64,000 nt of DNA, taken from contig CAWEME010000009.1 of assembly GCA_963810055.1 (NCBI GenBank), positions 62,001-126,000 of the forward strand. The letters run 5' to 3'. The stretch's first letter is position 1; every line of letters begins with the position of its first letter. This document shows positions 19,336-27,451 of this stretch, one piece after another. The notes beneath the pieces were generated by a model. It was not told the DNA's origin. It saw nothing but the letters and a program-made list of their open reading frames with translations, and made no database searches. The translations under genes were made by a program, and so were the position numbers. Source of the stretch: REEB95 sp963810055. Its GTDB lineage: Bacteria > Pseudomonadota > Alphaproteobacteria > ATCC43930 > CGMCC-115725.

Positions 19336-19728
19336 TCAATTGAGCCTGACCGGCTGATGCGGGCTGTCGAGCGAGAAGGCCGGAATGACGACCGCGAAGC
19401 TTTCGCCGCCCTTGGTTTCCATCTCGTAGCTGCCGGTCATGATGCCCGACGGCGTGCTCAAGGGCGTGCCGCTGGTATATTCGAAGGATTCGCCCGGCGC
19501 CAGCACCGGCTGCTCGCCGACGACGCCGGGACCGCGCACGTCCTGCTGGCGGCCCATGCTGTCGGTGATGCACCAGTGGCGCCGGCGGAGCTGCACCGTC
19601 TCGGGCCCGTGATTCTCGATGCGGACGTGATACGCCCAGACGAAGTGGTTGTCGGTGGGCGAGGACTGGTCGTCGAGATAGTAGGGCTTGACGGTGACTT
19701 TGATCGAACGCGTGATTTCCGAGTACAT
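19336..19728 (-). CDS. apaG: ApaG family protein
   Basis: A 130-residue single-domain DUF525/ApaG protein with the signature VWAYHVRIENHGPETVQLRRRHWCITD and GIMTGSYEMET near the end. It is linked to cobalt/magnesium tolerance in enterics, with the mechanism unresolved. The start at 19728 (MYSEITRSIKVTVKPYYLDDQS) matches the family. Upstream and co-directional with folE. Confidence 0.9.
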   Translation of the reverse strand: MYSEITRSIKVTVKPYYLDDQSSPTDNHFVWAYHVRIENHGPETVQLRRRHWCITDSMGRQQDVRGPGVVGEQPVLAPGESFEYTSGTPLSTPSGIMTGSYEMETKGGESFAVVIPAFSLDSPHQPVRLN

Positions 19729-19969
19729 GGTCTCCTGCAACCCTTCGCATGCCTTCGGGCCGGCGGGCGGCCGCCCCGGCCGGAGCGTCATTACCGCCTT
19801 GCGCGGGGGCCCGCGTCAAGCGGCGGCCGGGCACCGCGCCGCTTAAGATTTTTTAATGCTAAATCAACCGCTTGTTCATGAACAGCCGGAAAAATAGCCA
19901 TCGTCCCTAGGCCGGTGCGCGGACCGATGGTCCATGTGCTCCCGGGCGCCGCCTTCGGGGCCGATTGGG

Positions 19970-20317
19970 ATGACGGTCATGCGGTTCTATCCGAAGTTGA
20001 TTGCCGGCTATGCGCTTTTTACCGTGCTCGGCCTGATCGCCGGGTTGGCGGTGGGCGCGTTTTTCATGCTCGCCGCCTTGCCGATGGTGTCGCTGTTCCC
20101 GGAGACGAGCGTGGCGCCGCAAGTGGCGCTGGTCATGGCGGGCTTCATCGGCATCATCGCCGCGTTGCTGGTGGCCGCGTTTGGCATCGGCAGCTGGCAG
20201 AAGCGCCTCCGGGCCGATTACTACCGCGCGCGGGCCGGAGATTTCCACGCCGGGCCGGCCTGGACTCCCGCCCCGCCCAGGCGCGCGCCGCCGCGCCGCG
20301 CCGCCGGGAATCGTTAG
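19970..20317 (+). CDS. small membrane protein of unknown function
   Basis: A 115-residue protein with two predicted transmembrane helices (about residues 9-37 and 49-70) and a basic, Pro/Arg-rich C-terminal tail (APPRRAPPRRAAGN). No family recognised. The start may be 19970 or the next ATG at 19979. A 12-bp palindrome TGTTCATGAACA lies at 19873-19884 upstream. It is separated from the antiporter by a promoter and riboswitch, so it is an independent unit. Confidence 0.55.
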   Translation: MTVMRFYPKLIAGYALFTVLGLIAGLAVGAFFMLAALPMVSLFPETSVAPQVALVMAGFIGIIAALLVAAFGIGSWQKRLRADYYRARAGDFHAGPAWTPAPPRRAPPRRAAGNR

Positions 20318-20318
20318 A

Positions 20319-20348
20319 GCCGGTTCAAACCGGACGCATTGAACCGGC
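20319..20348. repeat. 10-bp inverted repeat overlapping the -35 of the riboswitch promoter
   Basis: GCCGGTTCAA (20319-20328) and TTGAACCGGC (20339-20348) are perfect inverted arms separated by 10 bp, directly after the stop of the small membrane gene. The right arm contains the -35 hexamer of the next promoter. It could be a terminator stem for the upstream gene or an operator. Confidence 0.5.
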
Positions 20349-20367
20349 GCAAGGATTGCTCTATACA
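20339..20367 (+). promoter_or_regulatory. promoter of the fluoride riboswitch transcript
   Basis: TTGAAC (20339-20344), a 17-bp spacer, then TATACA (20362-20367). Initiation would fall near 20374, a few bases before the first aptamer helix, which is the expected geometry for a riboswitch leader. Confidence 0.65.
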
Positions 20368-20379
20368 TCGCCGCGACTG

Positions 20380-20430
20380 ATGGGGATGGGGTTCCCCAAA
20401 ACCGCCCGTTCCGGGCTGATGACCCCTGCC
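20380..20430 (+). ncRNA. fluoride riboswitch (crcB motif) aptamer
   Basis: The leader matches the fluoride aptamer in order and spacing. GGGG (20382-20385) pairs with CCCC (20394-20397) around the conserved GATGG segment. GGGGT (20388-20392) pairs with ACCCC (20422-20426). A hairpin GCCCG-TTC-CGGGC (20404-20416) follows, then the invariant CTGATGA (20416-20422) and CCTGCC (20425-20430). CCCC at 20423-20426 is also the 5' arm of a terminator stem. Aptamer and terminator are therefore mutually exclusive, a typical fluoride-induced antitermination switch. The downstream gene is a cation:proton antiporter, a class known under this riboswitch besides crcB and clcF. Confidence 0.88.
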
Positions 20431-20457
20431 GCGCGAAGCACGCGGTGGGGGTTTTTT
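20423..20457 (+). terminator. riboswitch expression-platform terminator
   Basis: CCCC (20423-20426) and CCGCG (20429-20433) pair with CGCGG (20441-20445) and GGGG (20447-20450). Six T residues follow (20452-20457). Its left arm is shared with the aptamer, so ligand binding should prevent it. Confidence 0.8.
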
Positions 20458-20460
20458 GCG

Positions 20461-20483
20461 ACCCGCCGCGTAGCGGGTTTTTT
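20461..20483 (+). terminator. second terminator-like hairpin after the riboswitch
   Basis: ACCCGC (20461-20466) pairs with GCGGGT (20473-20478) and runs into six T (20478-20483). It lies only 3 bp after the first T-tract and is not part of the aptamer. It may be a back-up terminator lowering basal expression. Confidence 0.6.
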
Positions 20484-20529
20484 CTTGCCCGCCTTCGCGT
20501 TTGGGCCACACCGGACGGAGGAGTTGGTT

Positions 20530-21666
20530 ATGGACAATATCTGGGTTCAATCGGCCTTGTGGATCGCGCTGGCGCTCGCCTCGTCGGTGCTGTCGATCTG
20601 GATCACCATTTCGGTGGCGCTGGTCGAGATCGTGGTGGGTGCTGTGGCGGGCAACGTCATCGGCTTGCCGCTCAACGCCTGGATCAATTTCCTCGCCGGA
20701 TTCGGCGCCATCCTGCTGACCTTCCTCGCCGGCACCGAGATCGATCCCAAGGTGGTGAAAAAACATTTCTGGTCGAGCATGTCGATCGGCCTGATGGGCT
20801 TCTTCGCGCCTTATCTCGGCTGCCTCGCCTTCGCGCATTACGGCCTGGGCTGGCCCTGGCCGCAGGCGCAGATCGCCGGCATCTCGCTGTCCACCACCTC
20901 GGTGGCGGTGGTTTACGCGGTGATGGTGGAGACCGGCTTCAACCGCACCGAGATCGGCAAGCAAATCCTCGCCGCCTGCTTCATCAACGACATCGGCACG
21001 GTGCTGGCGCTGGGCCTGGTGTTCGCCAATTACAACGGCTACCTGGCGCTGTTCGTGCTTGTCACCGCGGCGGTGGTGGCGGTGTTGCCCTGGACCGTGC
21101 CGCGGCTGTTCAAGGCGATCGGCAAGCGGGTGAGCGAGCCCGAGATCAAGTTCATCTTCCTGGTGCTGTTCGGCCTCGGCGGGCTTGCCAACCTCGCCCG
21201 GAGCGAGGCGGTGCTGCCGGCCTATCTGGTCGGCATGGTGCTGGCGCCGTTCTTCATCCGGAACAAGGAGCTGCAGCACCGCATGCGGGCGATCGCCTTC
21301 GCCTTCCTGACGCCGTTCTATTTCATCAAGGCGGGCTCGCTGATCGACGCCAAGGTCATCGTCGGTTCGGCGGCTCTGATCCTCATCTTCCTCGGCGTCA
21401 AGATGGCGACCAAATTCTGCGGCATCCTGCCGCTGACCCATCATTTCAAATTCAAGAAGCCGACCGGCATGTACACCACGCTGATGATGTCGACCGGCCT
21501 CACCTTCGGCTCGATCTCGGCGCTGTTCGGCTTCACCAACCACATCATCGACCAGGGGCAATACACCATCCTGCTGACGGCGGTGATCGGCAGCGCGGTG
21601 GTGCCGACAATCATCGCCCAGACCTGGTTCCAGCCGAAATTCGAGCCCTTGGAAGAGGACGCCTGA
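20530..21666 (+). CDS. cation:proton antiporter (CPA2/Kef-type membrane domain) under fluoride riboswitch control
   Basis: A 378-residue integral membrane protein with about 11-12 helices. It has the CPA2 hallmark LLTFLAGTEIDPKVVKKHFW (about residues 62-81), the SLSTTSVAVVYAVMVETGFNRTEIGK segment and the ion-site CFINDIGTVLALGL. There is no RCK/TrkA domain. ATG 20530 has a GGAGGAG ribosome site 7-8 bp upstream; the frame stays open further upstream through the riboswitch, but that part is untranslated leader. It probably exchanges H+ for Na+/K+, and in this context helps the cell survive fluoride or HF-driven acidification. Confidence 0.86.
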   Translation: MDNIWVQSALWIALALASSVLSIWITISVALVEIVVGAVAGNVIGLPLNAWINFLAGFGAILLTFLAGTEIDPKVVKKHFWSSMSIGLMGFFAPYLGCLAFAHYGLGWPWPQAQIAGISLSTTSVAVVYAVMVETGFNRTEIGKQILAACFINDIGTVLALGLVFANYNGYLALFVLVTAAVVAVLPWTVPRLFKAIGKRVSEPEIKFIFLVLFGLGGLANLARSEAVLPAYLVGMVLAPFFIRNKELQHRMRAIAFAFLTPFYFIKAGSLIDAKVIVGSAALILIFLGVKMATKFCGILPLTHHFKFKKPTGMYTTLMMSTGLTFGSISALFGFTNHIIDQGQYTILLTAVIGSAVVPTIIAQTWFQPKFEPLEEDA

Positions 21667-21771
21667 GGCGGGAATCATTGGATTCGCGCCCGGCGCGGCC
21701 GAAGCGCTACATTCGTGCCGGCCGGGCGCGTGAACACCAGCGCTCCGCAAAACTTCAAAGGGAGACCAGGG

Positions 21772-22065
21772 ATGCTGACCTTCGTCTGCTATTTGAATTT
21801 CACCGAACAGGGCGTCAAATCCATCAAGGATGTCGGCAAGCGCTATGAAGCGAGCAAGGCGCTGGCCGAGAAGCTGGGCGGCCGCCTGGTTTGCGCCTAT
21901 GTCACGACCGGCAAATACGACGCCATCTCGGTGGTCGAGATGCCGAACGGCGACGCCATGGCGAAATACTCGGCGACGCTGGGGGCGCGGGGCTTCGTTC
22001 GGACCACGACGGTGCGGGCCTTCAAACCCGAGGAGTTCGGCAAGATCGTCGCCGACGTCAAGTAG
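21772..22065 (+). CDS. GYD domain protein
   Basis: A 97-residue ferredoxin-like-fold protein of the GYD family: FVCYLNFTEQGVKSIKDVGKRYEASKALAEKLGG, then GKYDAISVVEMPN where the family has its name motif. The function is unknown; such proteins may sense or bind small ligands. It follows the antiporter by 105 bp on the same strand and may share the fluoride-responsive transcript. A GGGAGACCAGGG ribosome site precedes it. A CCGGGC/GCCCGG hairpin (22066-22084) follows. Confidence 0.8.
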   Translation: MLTFVCYLNFTEQGVKSIKDVGKRYEASKALAEKLGGRLVCAYVTTGKYDAISVVEMPNGDAMAKYSATLGARGFVRTTTVRAFKPEEFGKIVADVK

Positions 22066-22084
22066 CCGGGCCGCATAAGCCCGG
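22066..22084. terminator. hairpin between convergent genes
   Basis: CCGGGC (22066-22071), a 7-nt loop, GCCCGG (22079-22084), directly after the GYD gene stop and 10 bp before the end of the convergent hydrolase gene. There is no T-tract, so this is a weak call. Confidence 0.4.
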
Positions 22085-22093
22085 GACGATCCG

Positions 22094-22867
22094 CTACACG
22101 CGGGCGATGAAACGCGCCATGGCTTCGAGCGTGGCATCCTCCCGGTCGCGATGGGGCGAATGCCCGCACCGGTCCAGCACCAGGCGCTCGAACGGGCCTT
22201 TCACCTGGCGTTCGATGGCGTCGAGCTGCGCGAGCGTGCCGTACTGGTCGTCCCTGCCCTGGATCGCCAGGATCGGGCAGGTTATGCCGGCCAAGAATTC
22301 CTCGATGTTCCAGGAACGGAATTCGGGCGACAGCCAGACATCGTTCCAGCCGCGGAAGGCGCGGTCGACGTCGGCGTGATACCGCGCCAGCCGGCGGCGC
22401 AATTCGCCCTGGTCGTAGTCGGTCTTGGCCTGGGCGATGCCCCGGATCGAGATATCCTCGACGAAGACATGCGGCGCTTCCAGCACCAGCGCCCGGACAT
22501 GCCACTTTCCCGCGCCGGCGTGAATGAGCGCGATCGAGCCGCCGTCGCTGTGGCCGACCAGGACGGGATTGTCGAGACCGAGGGCTTCGCGCAGCGCCGG
22601 CAAATCCTCCAGCGCCTCGCGGTGCATGTAATCGACCTGGCGCCGCGCCGCCAGCGGCGCGGAAGCGCCGTAGCCCCAGCGCGAATAGGTCACGGTGCGG
22701 CAGCCCGTGGCCGCGGCCAGGCTTGCCGGGAAATCGCGCCACAGGGCGAGCGACCCCAGCCCCTCATGCAGCACGATCAGTGCGGGCAAGCCCGCGCGCG
22801 CAGGCGGCAAGTCCTGGTATTCGATGCGGTGGCCGCACAAGGTGAGGAAGGGCACGGGAATGCTCAC
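22094..22867 (-). CDS. alpha/beta hydrolase in the benzoate transport operon
   Basis: A 257-residue alpha/beta hydrolase with the nucleophile elbow VGHSDGGSIAL (Ser107), LHEGLGSLALWRDFP near the oxyanion site, the acid in IQGRDDQYGT and the catalytic histidine in LDRCGHSPHRDR. A GTG start at 22867 overlaps the livF stop (GTGA), so it is translationally coupled. The place at the end of the benzoate-CoA ligase/Liv operon suggests an esterase or thioesterase acting on aromatic (thio)esters, but the substrate is not visible in the sequence. Confidence 0.78.
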   Translation of the reverse strand: MSIPVPFLTLCGHRIEYQDLPPARAGLPALIVLHEGLGSLALWRDFPASLAAATGCRTVTYSRWGYGASAPLAARRQVDYMHREALEDLPALREALGLDNPVLVGHSDGGSIALIHAGAGKWHVRALVLEAPHVFVEDISIRGIAQAKTDYDQGELRRRLARYHADVDRAFRGWNDVWLSPEFRSWNIEEFLAGITCPILAIQGRDDQYGTLAQLDAIERQVKGPFERLVLDRCGHSPHRDREDATLEAMARFIARV

Positions 22868-23585
22868 ACGCCCAGATAGCGGTGCAAGCGCGCAGGCCGC
22901 TTGCGCAACGAGGCGGCCCCGCCTTCCAGCACGACGCGGCCCTTGACCAGCACCACGCAGCGGTCGGCCAGCTCGCTCACCGCGGCGAAATTCTTGTCGA
23001 CCACGACGCAGGCGATGCCGCCGTCGCGCAAGGCGCGGATGATCGCCCAGATTTCCTTGGCCAGGAGCGGCGACAGGCCTTCGGTGGCTTCGTCCAGGAT
23101 GATCAGCTCGGGATTGGTCATGAGCGCGCGGCCGATGGTCAGCATCTGCTGTTCGCCGCCCGACAAAAGCGCGCCCGAAAGATCGAGCCGGTGCTTGAGG
23201 CGCGGAAAGGTATCGAGCACGCGCTGCAAATCCCACGCCCGGCCTTTGCCCGCCCCGCCATGCCGCGGCCGCGCCGCCAGCAGCAAATGCTCCTTCACCG
23301 AAAGATTGGGGAAGATGCCGCGCCCCTCGGGCACGAAGGCGATCCCCTGGCGCGCGACCACATAAGGCTTGGCCCCGGTCATGTCGCTGCCCCTGATCCG
23401 GACATGGCCCGAACGCGGCGGCGTCAGGCCCAGAAGCGCGCGCAGCAGCGTGGTCTTGCCCATGCCGTTGCGGCCCAGCAAGCCCACGGTCTCGCCCGCG
23501 CCGACCTTGAAATCGACGCCGTGCAGGATGTGGCTTTCGCCGTAGAAAACCTGGAGACCCTTGGCCTCGATCAGCGGCGCCAAGT

Positions 23586-23589
<4 letters not shown>
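22864..23589 (-). CDS. livF: branched-chain-type ABC transporter ATPase LivF (benzoate cluster)
   Basis: A 241-residue LivF-family ATPase with Walker A GLLGRNGMGKTTLLRALLG, signature LLSGGEQQMLTIGRALM and Walker B LIILDEATEGLSP. Ends in RYLGV, as LivF proteins do. It pairs with the LivG just upstream (4-bp overlap) to power the LivHM permease. The operon starts with benzoate-CoA ligase, so aromatic acid uptake is the likely role. Confidence 0.9.
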
Positions 23590-24324
<735 letters not shown>

Positions 24325-24332
<8 letters not shown>

Positions 24333-25266
24333 GTTTGTCCTCCGGCCGTTTCACCAGCCCGCTCAGGCCGCGCGGCAGAAACAGCACCGCCAGGATGATG
24401 AACAGGCCCAAGGGCAGGAGCCAATGCTTGGTCGCGTCGGACAGCGTGTCCTGCAACAGCACCAGGACGAAGGCGCCGAGGACGGGGCCGTAGAGCGTGC
24501 CCATGCCGCCCAGGATCACCATCATCAGCGCCATGCCGGAGAGCCGCCAGCCGAACAAATCGGGATTGACGAATCCATATTGCGCGGCGTCGAGATAGCC
24601 CGCCAGCCCGGCGAGCGATCCAGCCAGCGCGAAGGCGGCGAGCTTGTAGCCGAAGGTAGAAAAGCCCAGCGAGCGCATGCGCGGCTCGTTGCTCTTGATG
24701 CCCAGCAACGCCCGGCCGAACAGCGTGCCCATCAGCCCGCGCAGCAGCAGATAGGAGCCCGCCATCGCGGCAAGCGCGAGATAATAGAACTGCGCCGCGT
24801 CGCCGAGGTCGAGGAAGCCGGTTGCGGGCGTCACATAGACGTAGACGCCGTCCGAGCCGCCGAAGAATTTCGAGCCGGCGGCGAAATAGAAGAACATCTG
24901 CGCGAAGGCCAGCGTCACCATGATGAAATAGATGCCGGAACAGCGCAGCACCAAAAGGCCGATCGCCAGCGCCGCCAGCGCCGCCGCCGCCATCGCCGCC
25001 GGCAAGGTGAGCCAGAAATTGGCCGCTTCGTATTGCGGCGAAAGCCACCACAGCATGTAGGCGCCGATGCCGTAGAAGGCGGCGTGGCCGAAGCTGACGA
25101 GGCCGGCATAACCCACCAGCAGATCGAGGCTCATGGCGAACACCGCCATGATCATGATCTTGGCGAAAAGCTGGAGATAGAACTTGGCCCCCAGCAGCGG
25201 GAAGAGGATCAGCGCGACCAGCGCCAGCGCCAGGAGCACGGGTTCGAGGGAGGCCCGGGCCTTCAT
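24325..25266 (-). CDS. livM: branched-chain-type ABC transporter permease LivM (benzoate cluster)
   Basis: A 313-residue permease with about eight helices and the LivM motif DLLVGYAGLVSFGHAAFYGIGAYM. Also present are FFGGSDGVYV and LGIKSNEPRMRSLGFSTFGYK. The ATG at 25266 overlaps the livH stop (ATGA). The frame stays open upstream into livH only because of a break there, so the longer reading is not a real fusion. Confidence 0.9.
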
Positions 25267-26152
25267 CGCGCGGCGCGTCCGCCGAACAGCCCGGCCGGGC
25301 GCCACAGCAGCACCGCCGCCATCAGCACATAGACCGTCATGCCGGCCAATTGCGGCGCGAACACCTGGCCGAAGGTGTCGGCGAGCCCGATCAAGCAGCG
25401 AGCCCAGGAACGCGCCCTTGATCGAACCGATGCCGCCGATCACCACCACGACGAAGGAGATGATCAGGATCTGGTTGCCCATGCCGGGAAAGACCGAGGC
25501 CACCGGCGCCGCGATCATGCCGGCGAACGCGGCCAGCGCCACGCCCAAGGCGAACACCGCGCGATAGACCCAGGCGATGTCGATGCCGAGCGACTGCACC
25601 ATCTCGCGGTTCGAGGCGCCGGCGCGGATCGCCATGCCGAGCCGGGTCTTCTGGATGAGCAGCCAAAGACCGCCGGCGATGAGCCAGGCACATCGCCGAG
25701 ATGCCGAGGCGATAGGCGGGATAGCTCAGCGCTCCGTTCAGGTGGATCGAGAAATCGAGAAAATGCGGAACGTCGACGCCGTGCACGTCGTCGCCGAACA
25801 CCAGGCTGCGCGTCTCCTCCAGCGCCAGGATGAGCCCGTAGGTCAGCAGCACCTGATAGAGATGGTCGCGCGCGTAAAGCGGGCGGAACAGCAGCGCCTC
25901 GAGCAACAGGCCGAAGGCGATGGCGAGCGGCACCGCCAGCAGGATGGCGAAGAACAGATTTCCGGTGAGCTGGGTCAGCGCGAAGGCGAGATAGGCCCCC
26001 AGCATGTAGAAGCTGCCATGGGCCAGATTGATGACGCGCAGGATGCCGAAGATCAGCGTCAGCCCGCTCGCCACCAGGAAGAGTAACAGCCCTTCCTGGA
26101 CGCCGTTCAGAACCTGGATGAGGAAGAAGACGAAACTGTCGGACATCGGCAA
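25263..26152 (-). CDS. livH: branched-chain-type ABC transporter permease LivH (benzoate cluster), frame broken twice
   Basis: LivH-type permease of about 296 residues. It shows LLLFLVASGLTLIFGILRVINLAHGSFYMLGAYLAF, LYARDHLYQVLLTYGLILALEE, RAGASNREMVQSLGID, GGIGSIKGAFLGSLL, and the C-terminal VYVLMAAVLLWRPAGLFGGRAAR. The frame shifts at about 25687 and 25393; deleting one base at each gives the continuous family sequence. No internal stop remains, so the gene is probably intact in the organism. Confidence 0.85.
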
Positions 26153-26218
26153 TCAGCTATCAGTTCGAATCGGCGAAAAAGCAAAGGACCGACAGCCGAT
26201 CGCCGTTGACCGCTCGTC

Positions 26219-27427
26219 TTACGCCATCTTGCAGCCGATGGCCGGATCGGCCAGCGCCTTGATCGCGACACGGACGTAGAGGTTTTGCAGCCCCTTCACC
26301 TTGCGCAGATAGATGTCCTGGATCGGGTTATGCGCCTTGGAGAGGGTGAACCGGCCGCGCGGGCTGTCGAACACGGTCTTCTCCATCGCGCTCACCAGCG
26401 CCGCACGCGCCTTGATGTCGCCCTTCACCGCCCCCAGGCCCGAGATCAGCAAGCTGCCGGTGTCATAGCCGTGCACCGCGTAGACGTCGGCGTCGCGGGT
26501 CGTGGCCTTCTTGAACGCCTCGCGGAAGGACTTGTCCTTGGCGAAGGGCAGCCCGTCGGCATAGTGCAGCGTGGTCTCGAGGCCTTGGGCCGAATCGCCC
26601 TGGGCTTCGAGCGTGCCGTCGGTGAGGAAGCCGGGACCGACCAGGGGTATCGTGCTTCCCAGCCCCGCCCCGGCGTAATCCTTGACGAACTTGACCGCGC
26701 CGCCGCCGGCGAAGAAGGCGTAGGAGCAGTCGGGCTTGGTCGCGGCGATCTCGGTCAGCAAGGGCTGGAACTCGACATTGGGGAAAGGCAGGAACAGCTC
26801 CTTGATGGTCTTGCCGCCGCCCTCGGTGAAGCCCTGGGTGAAGGCGTCGGTCGATTCCTTGCCCGCCGCGTAGTCCCAGGAGATCACCACCGCGGTCTTG
26901 CGCCCTTCGGCCGCCGCCACCTTGCCCATGGCATAGGCCGGCTGCCAGTTGGTGAACGAGGTGCGGAAGATGTTGGGCGCGCACAACGCGCCGGTGGCGG
27001 CGCCGACGCCGCCATTGGGGATGACCAGCATGGTGTTGGTGTCGCGCGCCACCTTGACCATCGCCATGACCACGCCCGAATGCACCGTGCCGATCATGAA
27101 ATCGACCTTGTCGCCGGAAACCAGCTTGTTGGCGTTGTCGGCGCCCTTGGCCGGATCGGATTCGTCGTCGAGCGTGATGTACTCGATGGCGCGGCCGCCG
27201 AGCTTGCCGCCCGCCTCGGCGATGCGCAGGCGCAGCGCGTCGTCGATGTTCTTGCCGAGCGCGGCATAGGTCCCGGTATAGGGCAGCATCAATCCCAGCC
27301 GCAGCTTGGCCTGCTGGCCGATGGCGAAGCGCGCCGGAACGAAACTCGACGCCGCGGCCAATCCCGCGCCCGCCGCCAGGCCCTTCAACACGCGCCGCCG
27401 GCTGGCGGTCTTGGTTTGGATGGTCAT
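26219..27427 (-). CDS. periplasmic substrate-binding protein LivK-type (benzoate cluster)
   Basis: A 402-residue type-1 periplasmic binding protein with a twin-arginine-like signal (SRRRVLKGLAAGAGLAAASSFVPARFAIG) and the start of the mature domain KLRLGLMLPYTGTYAALGKNI. It should deliver the ligand to LivHM. The gene lies 24 bp downstream of benzoate-CoA ligase and 66 bp upstream of livH. Benzoate or a close analogue is the likely ligand from context; the binding pocket cannot be read reliably. Confidence 0.88.
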   Translation of the reverse strand: MTIQTKTASRRRVLKGLAAGAGLAAASSFVPARFAIGQQAKLRLGLMLPYTGTYAALGKNIDDALRLRIAEAGGKLGGRAIEYITLDDESDPAKGADNANKLVSGDKVDFMIGTVHSGVVMAMVKVARDTNTMLVIPNGGVGAATGALCAPNIFRTSFTNWQPAYAMGKVAAAEGRKTAVVISWDYAAGKESTDAFTQGFTEGGGKTIKELFLPFPNVEFQPLLTEIAATKPDCSYAFFAGGGAVKFVKDYAGAGLGSTIPLVGPGFLTDGTLEAQGDSAQGLETTLHYADGLPFAKDKSFREAFKKATTRDADVYAVHGYDTGSLLISGLGAVKGDIKARAALVSAMEKTVFDSPRGRFTLSKAHNPIQDIYLRKVKGLQNLYVRVAIKALADPAIGCKMA

Positions 27428-27451
27428 GATCGTCTCCCCCGTTGTGATGGT

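Noticed and set aside
19857..19868. AATGCTAAATCAA as a fourth FNR box
   Set aside because: Only the ATCAA half matches; the TTGAT half is missing.
19915..21666. A 583-residue version of the antiporter starting near 19915
   Set aside because: The extension crosses the riboswitch, its terminators and the small membrane gene; the ATG at 20530 has a good ribosome site and family-matching start.
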